A stretch of 64,000 nt of DNA from Nyssa sinensis (Eukaryota > Streptophyta > Magnoliopsida > Cornales > Nyssaceae). Location: the NCBI GenBank assembly GCA_008638375.1, contig CM018031.1:318501-382500 (forward strand), given 5' to 3'. Each line of letters opens with the position of its first letter. Position 1 is the first letter of the stretch. The position numbers were made by a program, and so were the translations under genes. A model generated the notes under the pieces. That model was not told where the DNA came from. It made no database searches and saw only the letters and a list, made by a program, of their open reading frames with translations. Below are positions 34,701-46,096 of this stretch, piece by piece.

Positions 34701-37700
34701 CAGGTGCATATCTTCGTTCCTTTCCCCTTTTGTGTCAGAAACCTCAACCAAACCACCATGACTGCCAACATCAATGTCCTGGGCAGAATCTGCCTCGACT
34801 TGAACAGTATTAACAAAAGCCTCCATCTGTTCAATGGATTCAACTTCAGGGGAAAGATCACGTTCAGACATCTTAGGTTCTGATCTCTCACTTTGCTCTT
34901 CCTTTGATTCTACAATTCCATCCGCTCTCACAGGATCTGAAGATTTTCCATCCATCTCTGGTAACTTGGAATGACTCTCCTCATAAACTGTATCTTTGGT
35001 ATCATCTTCCAGAGATCTAGTTACTTCACCAGGACCTAGGGTTAGAGGAAGGCTCGATTCCACTGCGCTATGGTTTTTGAAATCTTCAATCATTATCTCA
35101 GGGCGGTCTATTACGGGCATATCGCTGGCCACAGAAAGCACATGCACATCTTCGTTCCTTTCCCCTTTTGTGTCGAAAACCTCAACCAAACCACCATGAC
35201 TGCCAACATCTATATCCTGGGCAAAGTCTGCCTCAACTTGAACTAGTATTAACAACAGCCTCCATCTGTTCAACGGATTCAACTTCAGGGGAAAGATCAT
35301 ATTCGAACATCTTAGGTTCTGACCCCTCACTTTGCTCTTCCTTTGATTCTACAATTCTGTCTGCATGCACAGGATCTGAAGTTTTTCCACCCATCTCTGG
35401 TAACTTGGATGCTTCGCTTTCAGTTTTACTGGTGATGACAGAAACATCATCTGATAGAATTTTATCAATATTATTTTCTTTATTTCCCTTTACATCAGTC
35501 TCCTGCCCATCACAAGTCATTGAGAGTTTCGTTCCATTGTCCACCAACATTTGCAGTTATATAATCTTTTGGCACATCAGGCACTGTTTCAGATTTGACA
35601 GGGGGCAAGTCACATACCAAATCATTTGTACTACTGAGTCCAACAGCAACTTCTTCAGTTCTCGTATCTGCAACAGAACTTACCACTGAATCAATGGTAC
35701 AGCTTGATACAATATCTTGGATTGTTGTGGTACTCCCCAAGCTCATCGGTTGCTCTTTCAAGAACCTCAGGATTGTGCATTTGGCTGGTGTTTTCTGTAT
35801 TGCTTGGTGGATGCATAGTAGCTGCATAGAAGAAAACAGAATTAGAAAAACTTGCATTGTAAAAATTAATCATGTTACAAATGAAAATGTGATTTCAGAT
35901 TGTAGAATCCACTGATTCAAACAATAGAATATGCTAATGAAAAAGATATAATAAAAAAATTAATATATGCCGCCACCCCCCCCCCCCCCCCGGCGAACAA
36001 AAAAAAAAAGCAAGTTGAATATAAAGGTTGGGTTTCATTGCATATCATTGGACAATAATACAAGTTGGAAGAAAAATGAACTCGAACTACAGGTTTTATT
36101 ATGGCTACCGACTTAATGCAACCCTCCTTTCCACAGATAATGACCATGTGGACAGATGAGAGAAAGTAATATACGGTGAACCAGCCAGCAACAACCATAT
36201 CTCACTACTTCTGCAGTCTGTTAAACTAGGCAGCAACCAGCAGATCCTAATATTATTAATTCAAGAAATATCCCCACTCTATATATGACAATGAGATATA
36301 AGGTTCAGCTTCCATGTCTAAACCTTCTGTACCATCGTATAGAGATCATCAAAGCATGGAAACCCCCATGCACATGGGTTACACCCCAGTTTTTATTTGC
36401 AGCTTTGTAATATATCCATACAAAAAAAGGTGTTTAGCACAATCTCTGGTTTCCAATAAATGAAGAAAAAAGAGCCAATAAGCAACTCCCATAGGTAATA
36501 AACATGACCGCAAAAATCCCCATAGTTAAAAGTCCTCTTTTGGTTAACAGTCCACCACTGCCAATCCAAGAACAGGTACCACAAAATTTCTTGACAAGGT
36601 CCAAGATGACTATCATATTGCGCCAGTAACCCAAAGTACAATGTGAATCTTTACCCTATAAGGATAAAATATTGGATGAGTACCCCAAGATGAAAATACC
36701 CCGACAACTTTGGCACTTAACCTATCTAAGCCCCACCAAAAGCAAGCTGGTCAGATCCTTCATTCTTACACTACGATTATACAGAATGAAGAAAGTGTAG
36801 ATTACATACCCTCATATCTTCTAAAGATTATACCCAAATTCCCCAAAGTACAACCATCAAATTGAAAGCATTCCTCCACAAGGAAGGATCCAAGATAGAA
36901 ATTTAATTAGAAGAGCATACTGTTCAGAAAAAGGTCCTCAAATCTCCTTCACGATAGAATTTTGAGAACTTGTTTATTTTATGATACAAACTTTAGTGTA
37001 GTCCACCTACTAGATTGACAAGGTGATTAGGAATACACCAAAACCTCCATTACAAAAATATTATTAAAAAAAAGTAAAACAAAGCTAATTTGCAGGGTAA
37101 GCCTATTGGACTAAATACAGTGATAAGTTATTATTTCATGAACATTAAAGATGATGTTTACAAGATTAGACCATATTAATTTTCCTTCAAGCTATCTTAT
37201 ATTCCTATAACATCTATTAAAGACTTCAAACCATAGTTCTTGTCACCGCCAAATTACCAAACAAATACAAGATCTTTTTTTCTTTCATTTTTCTTTTCAA
37301 ACAAATACAAGGTTTTCAAAAGTGTTAAGAACAAGATCGACCAAACTTTAATTTAAGAACTTATTTTAGTTTATTTTAGAAGTGTTTTAAGAACGAGATC
37401 GACCAAATTTTAATCTAAGAACTTATTTTAGTTTATTTTATTCTCATACAACTGAGAACTTATTTTATACCAAATTACCAATGCTTTTATATTATCTTCC
37501 AAGCCCCCTCCCATTTGTTTTTAACTTCCTTCATGTATCCCCTTCCTTGTTCCCCTTTCTTGAGCCATACCTTCCATCTGTCTTTGGGACTTCAGACCTT
37601 ATACAGGAAAAATCTTCAATGCCCTTTTTTGTCATTTCCATTCACCTTCTATAATAATGCACACAAACACAAAAGGTAGGCTCTAGCAAAGGGCATTTGG

Positions 37701-39799
37701 GTATCCTAAACCATGCTCCTTTCAATCTTTGTCCATCCATCTTTCAACTCATCTAACATGTTTTAGTGAACTTTGGTTCCATCAACCAAATTCACTTTGT
37801 AATTCATTTGGATAGAACTTGCTTAGGATAACTAAAATTTCTTTTCGGCTATGTTTATGTTCACATGTGATAAGCTCATAAACGCCCCGAGCACCAAAAA
37901 AAAACTCACCCTAATCGATTGATAACATATCCTTTGTCATATGTTGGTCACCATAGTTAGACTCAAATTACAAAAGTGAAATGCATCTGACATTTAAAGT
38001 CCTCATAACAACCCTAGTGAATCCAATATTAACAGAAAATAAATCAGATTAGAAACATCTAATAACTCACCTTCTATAATAATGCACACAAACACAAAAG
38101 GTAGGCTCTAGCAAAGGGCCTTGGGTATCCTAAACCATGCTCCTTTCAATCTTTGTCCATCCATCTTTCAACTCATCTAACATGTTTTAGTGAACTTTGG
38201 TTCCATCGATCAAATTCACTTTGTTATTCATTTGGATAGAACTTGCTTAGGATATCTAAAATTTCTTTTCGACTATTTTTATGTTCACATGTGATAAGCT
38301 CGTAAATGCCCCGGAGCACCAAAAAAAGAACTCACCCTAATCGATTGATAACATATCCTTTGTCATATGTTGATCGCCATAGTTAGACTCAAATTACAAA
38401 AGTGAAATGCATCTGATGTTTAAAGTCCTCATAACAACCCTAGTGAATCCAATATTAACAGAAAATAAATCAGATTAGAAACATCTAATAACTCTCATTC
38501 CGCTTACAAGGGAACCCCCCAAAAAAAAGACAACTCTCATCTCATATTACTTTATTCATTTACGTCTAAAGCATTTATAAAACCTACTGTTCAGCCCTGT
38601 TAATTCTATTTCATTTGGTTTATTGAGTAATTCCCCCAAGAAGGTAAAGCAGCAAGAAAATAAATTGCAAGTTCTTAAATGTAATCATCAATTAATCATT
38701 AATTATCGTGCTGAAAAAGTAGCAAGTATAAAAGCATCGTCTGATCTCATTAAATGCTTACCAGAGGTTGCATCCACCTTCAAGAATTGGCTGGTACCCC
38801 AATCACCTTCCACAATTTTTTCCACATTCTTATCCAATTGTCTACCACCCTCCAAATGCTCTTCAAGCCCCTGAACACGCCCACTGTCTGAAAATTCAGT
38901 AACAGCATCTGAAAATAATTCATCCTTCTGATCTGTTTGATCTTTCACCAACTCCACCACTACCGATCTCTTTAATGCCTCTGTTCTCATTTTTTGGACC
39001 TTACACAACCAATTACCAATATAAACACATGCTAATTCAAGAAATTGTTATCACAAATCAAATAAAGAGAGTGTATTCATTAACTAGGTATTCTCACTTG
39101 GGGTTCGCTGATCCTCATCGGAGGCCTGGTCATCATCTGAAACAGAAAAACTACGATCTTCTGAGTCAATCAGCTTGTACCCTTCAATGGTTCCACAGAT
39201 CCTCTTGTGAGCTCGTCTGTGTTTGGCACTGGGATGTGGATTCGGAAAGGACCACCCACATTTGTGACATACCTGAACCCCATGACTCTCATGGCCTGCA
39301 ATACCAACAAAAACCCATTAAAACCTTTCATATGTAGATAACAACGCATACTTGAGAAAACTCATCAGCGAACAAGTCAAGAATCTCCAAAAAGAAGCAA
39401 TGATAAACAGTGAAAGTTCAGAGAGAGTAGAGTAGACCAAGCAGATTTACATTGAAATATAAGTGTGTGTGTGTGTGTACGTGTGAATAAAGAGAGAGGG
39501 AAGAGTTTAAGATCAAAATCCAAGAAGAGAACCAAACCAAACAAGAAACTCCATTAATAATCTTGAGACCCAAAAAGAAATAAATCGAAATTTCAGACAA
39601 ATGAGAAAAGAAAGAGAAAATATAAAACCCCATTAAGAAACACCCAAACTGTACCAGATGGACTAGTCTTTCCGTGATAAAAAACAAATAAATCGAAATT
39701 TCAGACAAATAAGAAAAGAAAGAGAAAATATAAAACCCCATTAAGAAACAACCAAACTGTACCAGATAGACTAGTCTTTCCGTGATCTTGGCTATCCAT
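25737..39799 (-). CDS. Large acidic protein with N-terminal C2H2-type zinc finger and internal 146-residue repeats
   Basis: Five minus-strand exons: 39799-39763 ([15 protein letters not shown]), 39295-39098, 38999-38762, 35821-32897 and 26389-25737 (stop TAG). All internal junctions are phase 1 with GT-AG ends. Exon 2 encodes the only recognisable domain, [18 protein letters not shown] plus RRAHKRIC, a C2H2/C2HC-like finger, followed by [20 protein letters not shown]. Exon 4 is very acidic and Ser/Thr/Glu-rich, apparently disordered, and contains three near-identical 438-bp repeats. The last exon ends in a basic stretch ([20 protein letters not shown]), whose paired cysteines could be lipidated. 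Total is about 1370 residues. Single-base insertions interrupt exon 3 (A-run near 38992) and exon 4 (near 35750, 35545 and 35247). The family is known to me only as uncharacterised plant finger proteins; function unassigned. Confidence 0.75.
26572..26588. repeat. Target-site duplication, left copy
   Basis: ATAAGGGATGTGGTACA, identical to 32494-32510, directly adjoins the 5' end of the 5.9-kb LINE. Length and perfection fit target-primed reverse transcription. Confidence 0.9.
26633..28669 (+). pseudogene. LINE ORF1 (DUF4283-type), frameshifted
   Basis: ORF1 of plant LINEs encodes an RNA-binding, nucleoprotein-forming protein. Here it is read in three frames. The first piece (26633-27067) has [16 protein letters not shown] and a basic KLKKRK patch. 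The second (27025-27312) carries the DUF4283 signature: [27 protein letters not shown], then CGGYVSVD and WWARALV. The third (28016-28669) is acidic with an [13 protein letters not shown] block typical of the ORF1 tail. The usual CCHC knuckle was not found in a clean frame. The frame breaks make a functional product unlikely. Confidence 0.75.
28727..32418 (+). pseudogene. LINE ORF2 (endonuclease, reverse transcriptase, zf-RVT), disrupted
   Basis: ORF2 begins [15 protein letters not shown], the APE-type endonuclease start with its catalytic Asn, followed by VCLQETK (Glu), IGGDFNEV and SRLDRFL. The reverse transcriptase shows [40 protein letters not shown], a GDPLSPLLF block and the catalytic box as FADD. 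The C-terminus has [25 protein letters not shown], a [15 protein letters not shown] zinc-binding block and the end [10 protein letters not shown]. Stops occur at about 28903, 29095, 30127 and 30650, with frameshifts near 29420, 29700, 30380 and 31070. It lacks an RNase H domain, so it is a different subfamily from the fragment at 24651-25010. Confidence 0.88.
32494..32510. repeat. Target-site duplication, right copy
   Basis: ATAAGGGATGTGGTACA, identical to 26572-26588, follows the A-rich LINE tail. Confidence 0.9.
34092..35405 (-). repeat. Three tandem 438-bp coding repeats (146 residues each)
   Basis: Period is 438 bases: CTTGAACAGT landmarks at 34361 and 34799, and the same site at 35237. 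Each unit encodes [74 protein letters not shown] and [20 protein letters not shown], with only a few changes between units. The array spans almost exactly three copies and keeps frame, apart from one inserted base near 35247. Confidence 0.9.
37319..37440. repeat. Tandem duplication of about 61 bases
   Basis: Two adjacent copies of AAGTGTTAAGAACAAGATCG and its continuation through GAACTTATTTTAGTTTATTT, with a few differences, in the third intron of the C2H2 gene. Confidence 0.75.
37643..38494. repeat. Tandem duplication of 425 bases
   Basis: CACCTTCTATAATAATGCAC starts at 37643 and again at 38068, and the two copies stay about 97 percent alike for their whole length. Both lie in intron 3 of the C2H2 gene. 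There is no coding potential. Confidence 0.92.
39578..39786. repeat. Tandem 101-base copies (period 108) covering the exon 1 splice donor
   Basis: 39578-39678 and 39686-39786 differ at three positions. The right copy contains codons 5-12 and the GT donor of exon 1 of the C2H2 gene; the left copy is an intronic duplicate of the same donor region, with CTGGTAC retained. A 208-residue minus-strand open frame crosses both copies and is a by-product. Confidence 0.88.
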
Positions 39800-42700
39800 C
39801 TATGATCTACCCGGATCAGAGGGAGAGCAGCAGGTAAAAAAGACACTGTAGAGAGAAAAAAGACTAACCAAAGATCAAGAAGAAAATTAGGAGAGTAAGT
39901 ACGGAGGACTTGAAAGAGAGAGAGAAAGATCAGAGCAATGCAGAAGTCTGTGCGTGTGAAAGGAAAGACATCAACAGAGAGAAAGAGAGTACGGAATAGT
40001 TTAATACAACGATGGTAACGAATTATCAATCCAGTACTCGCCATGTGCGCATGTGCCGCGACCTTTCTCTAGTCTTTACACATTTCGCTTATATCTTCTA
40101 TGCTCGAGTACAGTAGAAGCAAGGAAACATGCTTCTATTGTTTGTACGTTTCAGACTATTTAGCCCTTCATATAAAATGGGCCTCACTCTTTTCCAATCA
40201 TGAATTTTTTATGGGTCTTATTTGATATATCAGATAAAAAGATGAGATTTAATAAAATAATTATATATTATCATTCTTTTGTATAAATTGTATTTTATAA
40301 TTTATGTGAGTGAGATATAATTAATTCATATGATATATTTATTTAAATAATTAAAAATATTCATCGTATAATTATCTTGTTATCGAAACGAGGTCTTAAT
40401 ATAATTAAATTATTTTAACAAATTTGTTATTTTTTAAATTAAAAATTAAGAATATGTCGAAAGAATAAAATTGAAATTAAAATATAATATGCATACGAAA
40501 GTCCATCCAACATTCATGTTTAGATAATCAAACATTAAAATTATCAAAGTGTTATTAAATGATTATTAATGATCTATTATTATTAGTTATTAAGTGTATG
40601 AAAAAGGTGGTTGAAAGAAGTTGAAGTTTTAAAAATTAAGGAAATTTGAGATGCTTTAAAGATACAAATTATGTTCTTACTTAATTAATCAAAGGCTAAT
40701 AAAATTACATTTAATTAATTATTATTAAGGATTAAAAAAGTCTACTTTACTCAATTTTTAACGGTTTAATTACTATTTAAAAAATTCTTTTATTAAATTA
40801 ATTAAATAATGAATTCAAATGTATCAAATATTAAATATAAAATAAATTAAAAATTAAAAAAATATGAAGGATACAATGATGTAGTAAAAAACACTTGTGG
40901 AAAAACAAATTCACTTGTTATAAAACAACACAAATATCAAAGATTCAATAATACTTACAAAAGAAATAATAATTTACGGTGAAAAAGAATTTACTAATCA
41001 ACATAATAAAACAACACAAATTAATAAAGAGAATTTTCAAAAAAATAGCTTGTCATATTTTTGTGGATTATCATTGGTTTATTCACATGAATTTTTCTTA
41101 TCGCCTAATAAATTCCTTGATTAGAGTTTCACACGGCACGATTTCATAATTAGGCAATTTCACTATTCTCATAGTGTACAACTCTTTTATAAATAGATGC
41201 GTCTGACGCGTTATATGTCTTTATAATATATTAGTTGATACTTAGAGATATACGTTTTACACAAAATATTACTGATATCCGATGAGCATGATAACTATAT
41301 ATATATATATATATATAAAATGATTGATATACTGATTTAATATATCTAATAATGTATTAATAATTTTTTTAATAAATTAATTTGATGTATCTAACATTAC
41401 TTTATATAAAATTATGAATTAAAATATCATTTAATGTAAAACTATAACAGGATCTACAAGTTCAATTTATAACTAAAGAAACTTACCAGTCTTTTAACAC
41501 ATTGAAAAGTATACTGTTGGAGCCCAACAAACAGTATAAACAGAAGCACAATTATCGATGAAGCAAAATAGATTTCTGATTTGGCATCATTAACTACTAC
41601 ATGTCAAATTGTCCCAACTGCACGTGTCCCGTTCGATGACTAATGCGCACCGTTGTTTCTACATGTAATTTATTACAATCTGTTATATTTGGTCACTAGC
41701 TGTGACATTTCCATGTTACCGACCAATGATCTAAAACCTTGACCCAAAACAAAATCCCGGTGGGTTATTATAGTCCAATCATATTAGACAGTGACATTAT
41801 AACTCCTTTACAAGTGATTTAATCCATGCTCCATTTCTTTATGTTTACGTTACGGATGTTGGTCAACCGCAGCCACTTAAGGACAGATTATGTTTATTTA
41901 TAATACAATGTGTATTATATTTATTATATAATATAAATATATTAATACACCTTAGCCTAAAGAGAGATGACTATTGTGAAGTGACATTCTATTAGGAATA
42001 ATGGTACAGAAGTAGCTTATAAGATTTTTCATGATTGGAGTGAATCATTTAATTTGTGGTGATGCAGGGAGTATAAACAATATCTGGACAGATTCAGTAT
42101 CAAAACAGTTGGTGCTGATGCTATACGAATCATGGTGGTCCATTTCATTAATGGTGCTCTATGATGTATTGGATCATCGCCTTTGAAGATACTAGTACTC
42201 TAGAAAGAGAAATGGCTTTCGAATCTGGACAGAGCAAACAGTCAAAATTGTTAAATGTTGGAGAAGGGACCACACAAATACTCTTGTCCGCTTGTTACGT
42301 ATTTTCTACCGAACTTTCTTGCGTGCCTCAGTACTCCAACTTTAATAATTAATAGGATTAATTTATTAGTTTAGTACCATGTAATTTTTTTCCCATTTTA
42401 AATAAAATTTTGTATTATTAATTAAAATAATATAGTTTATTAATTTATAATAAATATATGTATGTATAAGTATATATATATATATATATATGAAGAATAG
42501 AGTAAGAAGGCAATAATGGAGAAGATGGTGGTGAGAGATGAATAAGAGAAATGAAGATTTGTATGAAATAAGAGTGATTTAGGCAAATTAATTTATTCGA
42601 GATAAAAAAAATTTATTCATTTTATATTCACAACTCTAATTTAAATCATTACACACATATATAATTCCTTCTATCTCCACAATACTATTTATTTTGTATA

Positions 42701-43331
42701 TTGTTAAGGTGTCTCGTGTCTATGACATGGCATAGACTTTTTAGTCATTTCAAATTTTATTAGTACAAGTTTAGTTTTAATGTAATATTGATTTTATTAT
42801 GTGAGTTCACTTATAAAATTTTAAAACTATAGAGTCCACTCATAAGATAAAATAGTGATGTATATAGATGGAAAATGGGAAAGAAAAATAAGTCCTTGTT
42901 AACTCCAAAAGGGAAGATTTAAGTCCTAAATTATAATCATGACTTGGCAATTCATTAAAGTGAGATTATATATTCAAGATTTGCCTAAAAACTACTTGTC
43001 AAATACTCGTCACGCTCATATGTTCCCTATAGGAAAGATTGGGATAGATGGCTTAGAAAATTCAAAGAGAAATAAATATGATCACAAAGAGAACCATACT
43101 TTTGTATAGGAGTCGTTATAGAATTTATTATGTTATTGTACATCGCCACATCGCCACTGGTGATGCTGTTTTTTAAATGTACCAGTGTACTATGCAACAA
43201 GACAAATTCAACAAGGTATCGATACTAAAGTTTGGTGGTTGCAACTTGCAAGGCTTGGTTGATCCGGTCTACATTAGCTTGGGTTTAGGTTTGGTGGTTA
43301 TTTTCAATACGTCATCTTTATATTTATTATC
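39800..43331. other. Intergenic AT-rich DNA with (TA)n tracts
   Basis: The first few hundred bases are the promoter side of the minus-strand C2H2 gene and contain AG/GA-rich sequence. From 40200 onward the sequence is strongly AT-rich with (TA)n at about 41298-41318 and 42472-42491. No gene or structured repeat could be supported. Confidence 0.5.
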
Positions 43332-44022
43332 AAGTTTAGGATAAATTACACATGTACTTTTAATGTTTATGATAATTACAAATAGATCTCTTCTAATTTA
43401 ATTAATTATACTAATTTTTCGTATGATGTGATAATTTGTAACACATTCTCCTTTATATTGACGGTCCGTTACCAACACATTATTATTTTATGACACCAGT
43501 AAATTAATATTTCTAAAATGACAATTTTACCCATAATAATAATAATAATAAAGAGACCTATATACTCTTATTTTTACAAATTTAAATTACTTTTTTACCC
43601 TCATAATCATTTCTCCTTCTCTTTCCTTTTGAATACTCATGCTCTCTCCACCATTGTTGCGGCTCAATATCTTCATTCCTCCTTATACATAAACATTTTT
43701 CCAAATTCACAAAATCGCAAAATCAGATTCACAAAAAAGAACTCAAACACCAAATTCACAAAACAAAATTCTTAAAAGGAGATTCAAACACCAAATTCAC
43801 AAGATGGAAAATAACTCTCAATCAATCCCCCTTTCTTCCTCACCTTTCAGTGAACACCACCACGACCCACACGAGTCGATCCAGAAGAAGAGTTTTGTTT
43901 CTTTGCTGGGTGATTGACGCATATCAAGGGCAATCCCATCTTTTAGTTACACTCAATCAAACCATCATCTTTGCATTGTGACAACGAGTAACTATTGATT
44001 CGATTAGAAGGTTCAATTATCG

Positions 44023-44518
44023 ATGATGGGGGATGCCGAAGAGGAGCCACCAATGGCAGTTGAAATCAAAATCTAATCAACGACTAGAAGATGTTGAAGC
44101 TTTATCGGTCGGCGTGATCGTCATTACTGGCTATCTCGATGCCGACAAATCCACTGTAATTAGTTCATTCCCATCTCTCCACAAATATTCAAATATATAT
44201 GTATACATAAATGCACACACAAACATATATACGTATGTTATGCTAGCATATGATGATTGACAATGAATTTTATCTTTGAATGATGAATTTTAGCTTGTTA
44301 ATTTTATATTGAATTCTCAAGAAGGAAAGAGAATAGTTGTTATATTGAATGAGTTTGGCGAGGAGATTGGAGTGGAGAGGGAAATGATCAATGAAGGTGA
44401 ATGCGATGCACTCGTTGAAGAATGGGTTGAGCTGGCAAATGGGTGCATTTGTTGCACTATCAAGCATGTCTTAAACCCTCTTACCTTTCCTCTCTCCATC
44501 ACTACCACACATTAGTAC
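44023..44518 (+). pseudogene. CobW/ZNG1-type GTPase, N-terminal gene fragment
   Basis: CobW-family GTPases are zinc metallochaperones. Two exons are recognisable: 44023-44155 and 44294-about 44467, separated by a retained GT-AG intron, so this copy moved as DNA, not through mRNA. Exon 1 has MMGDAEEEPPMAVEI and VGVIVITGYLDADKST; exon 2 has GKRIVVILNEFGEEIGVERE and the metal-binding core ANGCICCTIKH (CxCC motif). The Walker A loop, GYLGAGKST in the family, has two Gly-to-Asp/Ala-to-Asp-type changes (GYLDADKST). An extra base near 44071 breaks exon 1. Everything after the CxCC motif, including most of the GTPase and the CobW C-terminal domain, is missing. A functional GTPase is not possible from this copy. 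Confidence 0.8.
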
Positions 44519-44780
44519 ACAATCATAGATATACTTTGAAAGCTATCCTTCAATTCTTAGTATATGTTGATGCTGTGAGAAAAATAAGAGAAACCTAAAT
44601 GAGAAAATGCGGAGACATGAAATGGGTAAGAGAGAGAATCCGAAGAAGTTGAAGCTTTGAAAGACTTAGGGTTTTGTCTATTTACCTTGTAAGAGAAAGA
44701 ACATGAGATTTTGGTGATTTTGTGAGTTTTAGAGAAAGATAAGAAGAGTTTGGGTTAATTGCTAAGATGGGCATGATGCT

Positions 44781-46096
44781 TGTTGTCACGGGGTTAATTT
44801 TTTGCTTTGCAGCAAAGTCGCCCCAATAATGGCGTTGCCTCTGCAACCAGCCCTCAACTCGTTAGGCAGGACACACATTCATATAAAACATAATGTAACA
44901 CACACGTTCACAGGAAAAACACTCCCAAACTTTTATATTGACATCAATCAAATTACAAAGGAATACTAATCCGACCAAAGGCTCTTTGTCTTTATTGTAA
45001 GGCCTTAGTATGTTTAAATATACAGAGAAGATGACGGTTGACACCCCTAACCGCCTAAGAGTTTGCTGGACTAGTCTAGATGCGCCACCTATGGCATAAT
45101 AGTTATTCAAAACTGCTCTTGCCTTGTTGCACGCCCTCAAGGCTACCACCTGTGTGGTGCAGTTGAAACTGCTGTAGACCATTACCTTCATGGAAGAGAG
45201 TTACCTGCCACTTGCTTGCAAACGCTATGCCAGCACATCATCTACATGTGTTATATATATACTCACATATCTTATATATACACACATGTCTGATGTGTAC
45301 AGAGGTAACTAACTTGTCCATGTGTCCAACAATCATGCATAAAACAAACCACCCTTGTGCATGGTAGGCTGCACCCATGCCATGCATTCAACTACTTGCA
45401 TGCTGGGGTGCACCCATGCCATGCTGTCAAGTCGTGTGTCTCGCATATGCCATGACACTCCTTCAGCTGCCATAGTCATTCTCATATTGCCAATGTAATT
45501 TAGCTAGTGAGTCATACTGAATCTGTAATGCCACCGAATTATGCCCTATGCTCCACCCCAATCTAAGTAGACAACACCGAAGGGTCCATAGGGCTAAGAC
45601 AAGCCGTGCCGTGCCAAGACTTGCCTAGACATGCTGCTCTCATGCCTTGAGATGGTGGGAAGGAAAACCCTCTTATATATGTCTTAGGAACAATTACCGG
45701 TTCAACGGGAATACACACAATCCCTTACAACACCATAACTCAGTGAGAGAGACTAACTCCTCTATATATATGCTAAAGTGCAATTCCTTAGCCCAACAGG
45801 AACAACCACGATTTCTTACGTAAGGTCATCACCACCTTACTTGCTTGACTTGGATCGTGGCTTAGTGCAAGGTGTTACTAAGTGATATACCACTATGTGA
45901 CACACCGACCACTACATGACAAGTGTAAATGCAGGTCAGCTTATGCTCGGTCATTCGGCTCATGTTCAGCCATATCACTTATGCTCGGTCATTCAGTTCA
46001 TGCTCGGTCATATGACTTCTGTTCGGACATTCTATTATGCTTGGTCATACCTCATCCTCGGTCGACCAAAGGCATAACCCATATGGACCGAGCTCA
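44781..46096 (+). mobile_element. Possible LTR with adjacent primer-binding-site-like sequence
   Basis: The block begins TGTTGTCACGGGG and ends GAGCTCA; right after it comes TAGTATCAAAGCAGGG (46097), close to the initiator-Met primer-binding site TGGTATCAGAGC of plant LTR elements. TATATA motifs lie at about 45675 and 45763. Near the 3' end is a short tandem repeat of a TATGCTCGGTCATTC-type unit (about 45935-46075). No second LTR or gag/pol coding was found, and 46097-46600 looks like a short internal remnant. Confidence 0.35.

Noticed and set aside
33895..35199. Three similar 67-residue + strand frames
   Set aside because: They are antisense shadows of the 438-bp coding repeat in the C2H2 gene, repeated with the same period.
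32847..35330. 827-residue open frame taken as a complete protein
   Set aside because: Its first Met is internal: the frame starts after an inserted base near 35247, and splice sites and phases show that it is the middle of exon 4 of a larger gene.
39418..40044. 208-residue open frame on the minus strand
   Set aside because: It runs through the exon 1 leader and both copies of the 108-base duplication, with repeated hydrophobic low-complexity sequence; the true exon 1 lies within it in a splice-defined frame.
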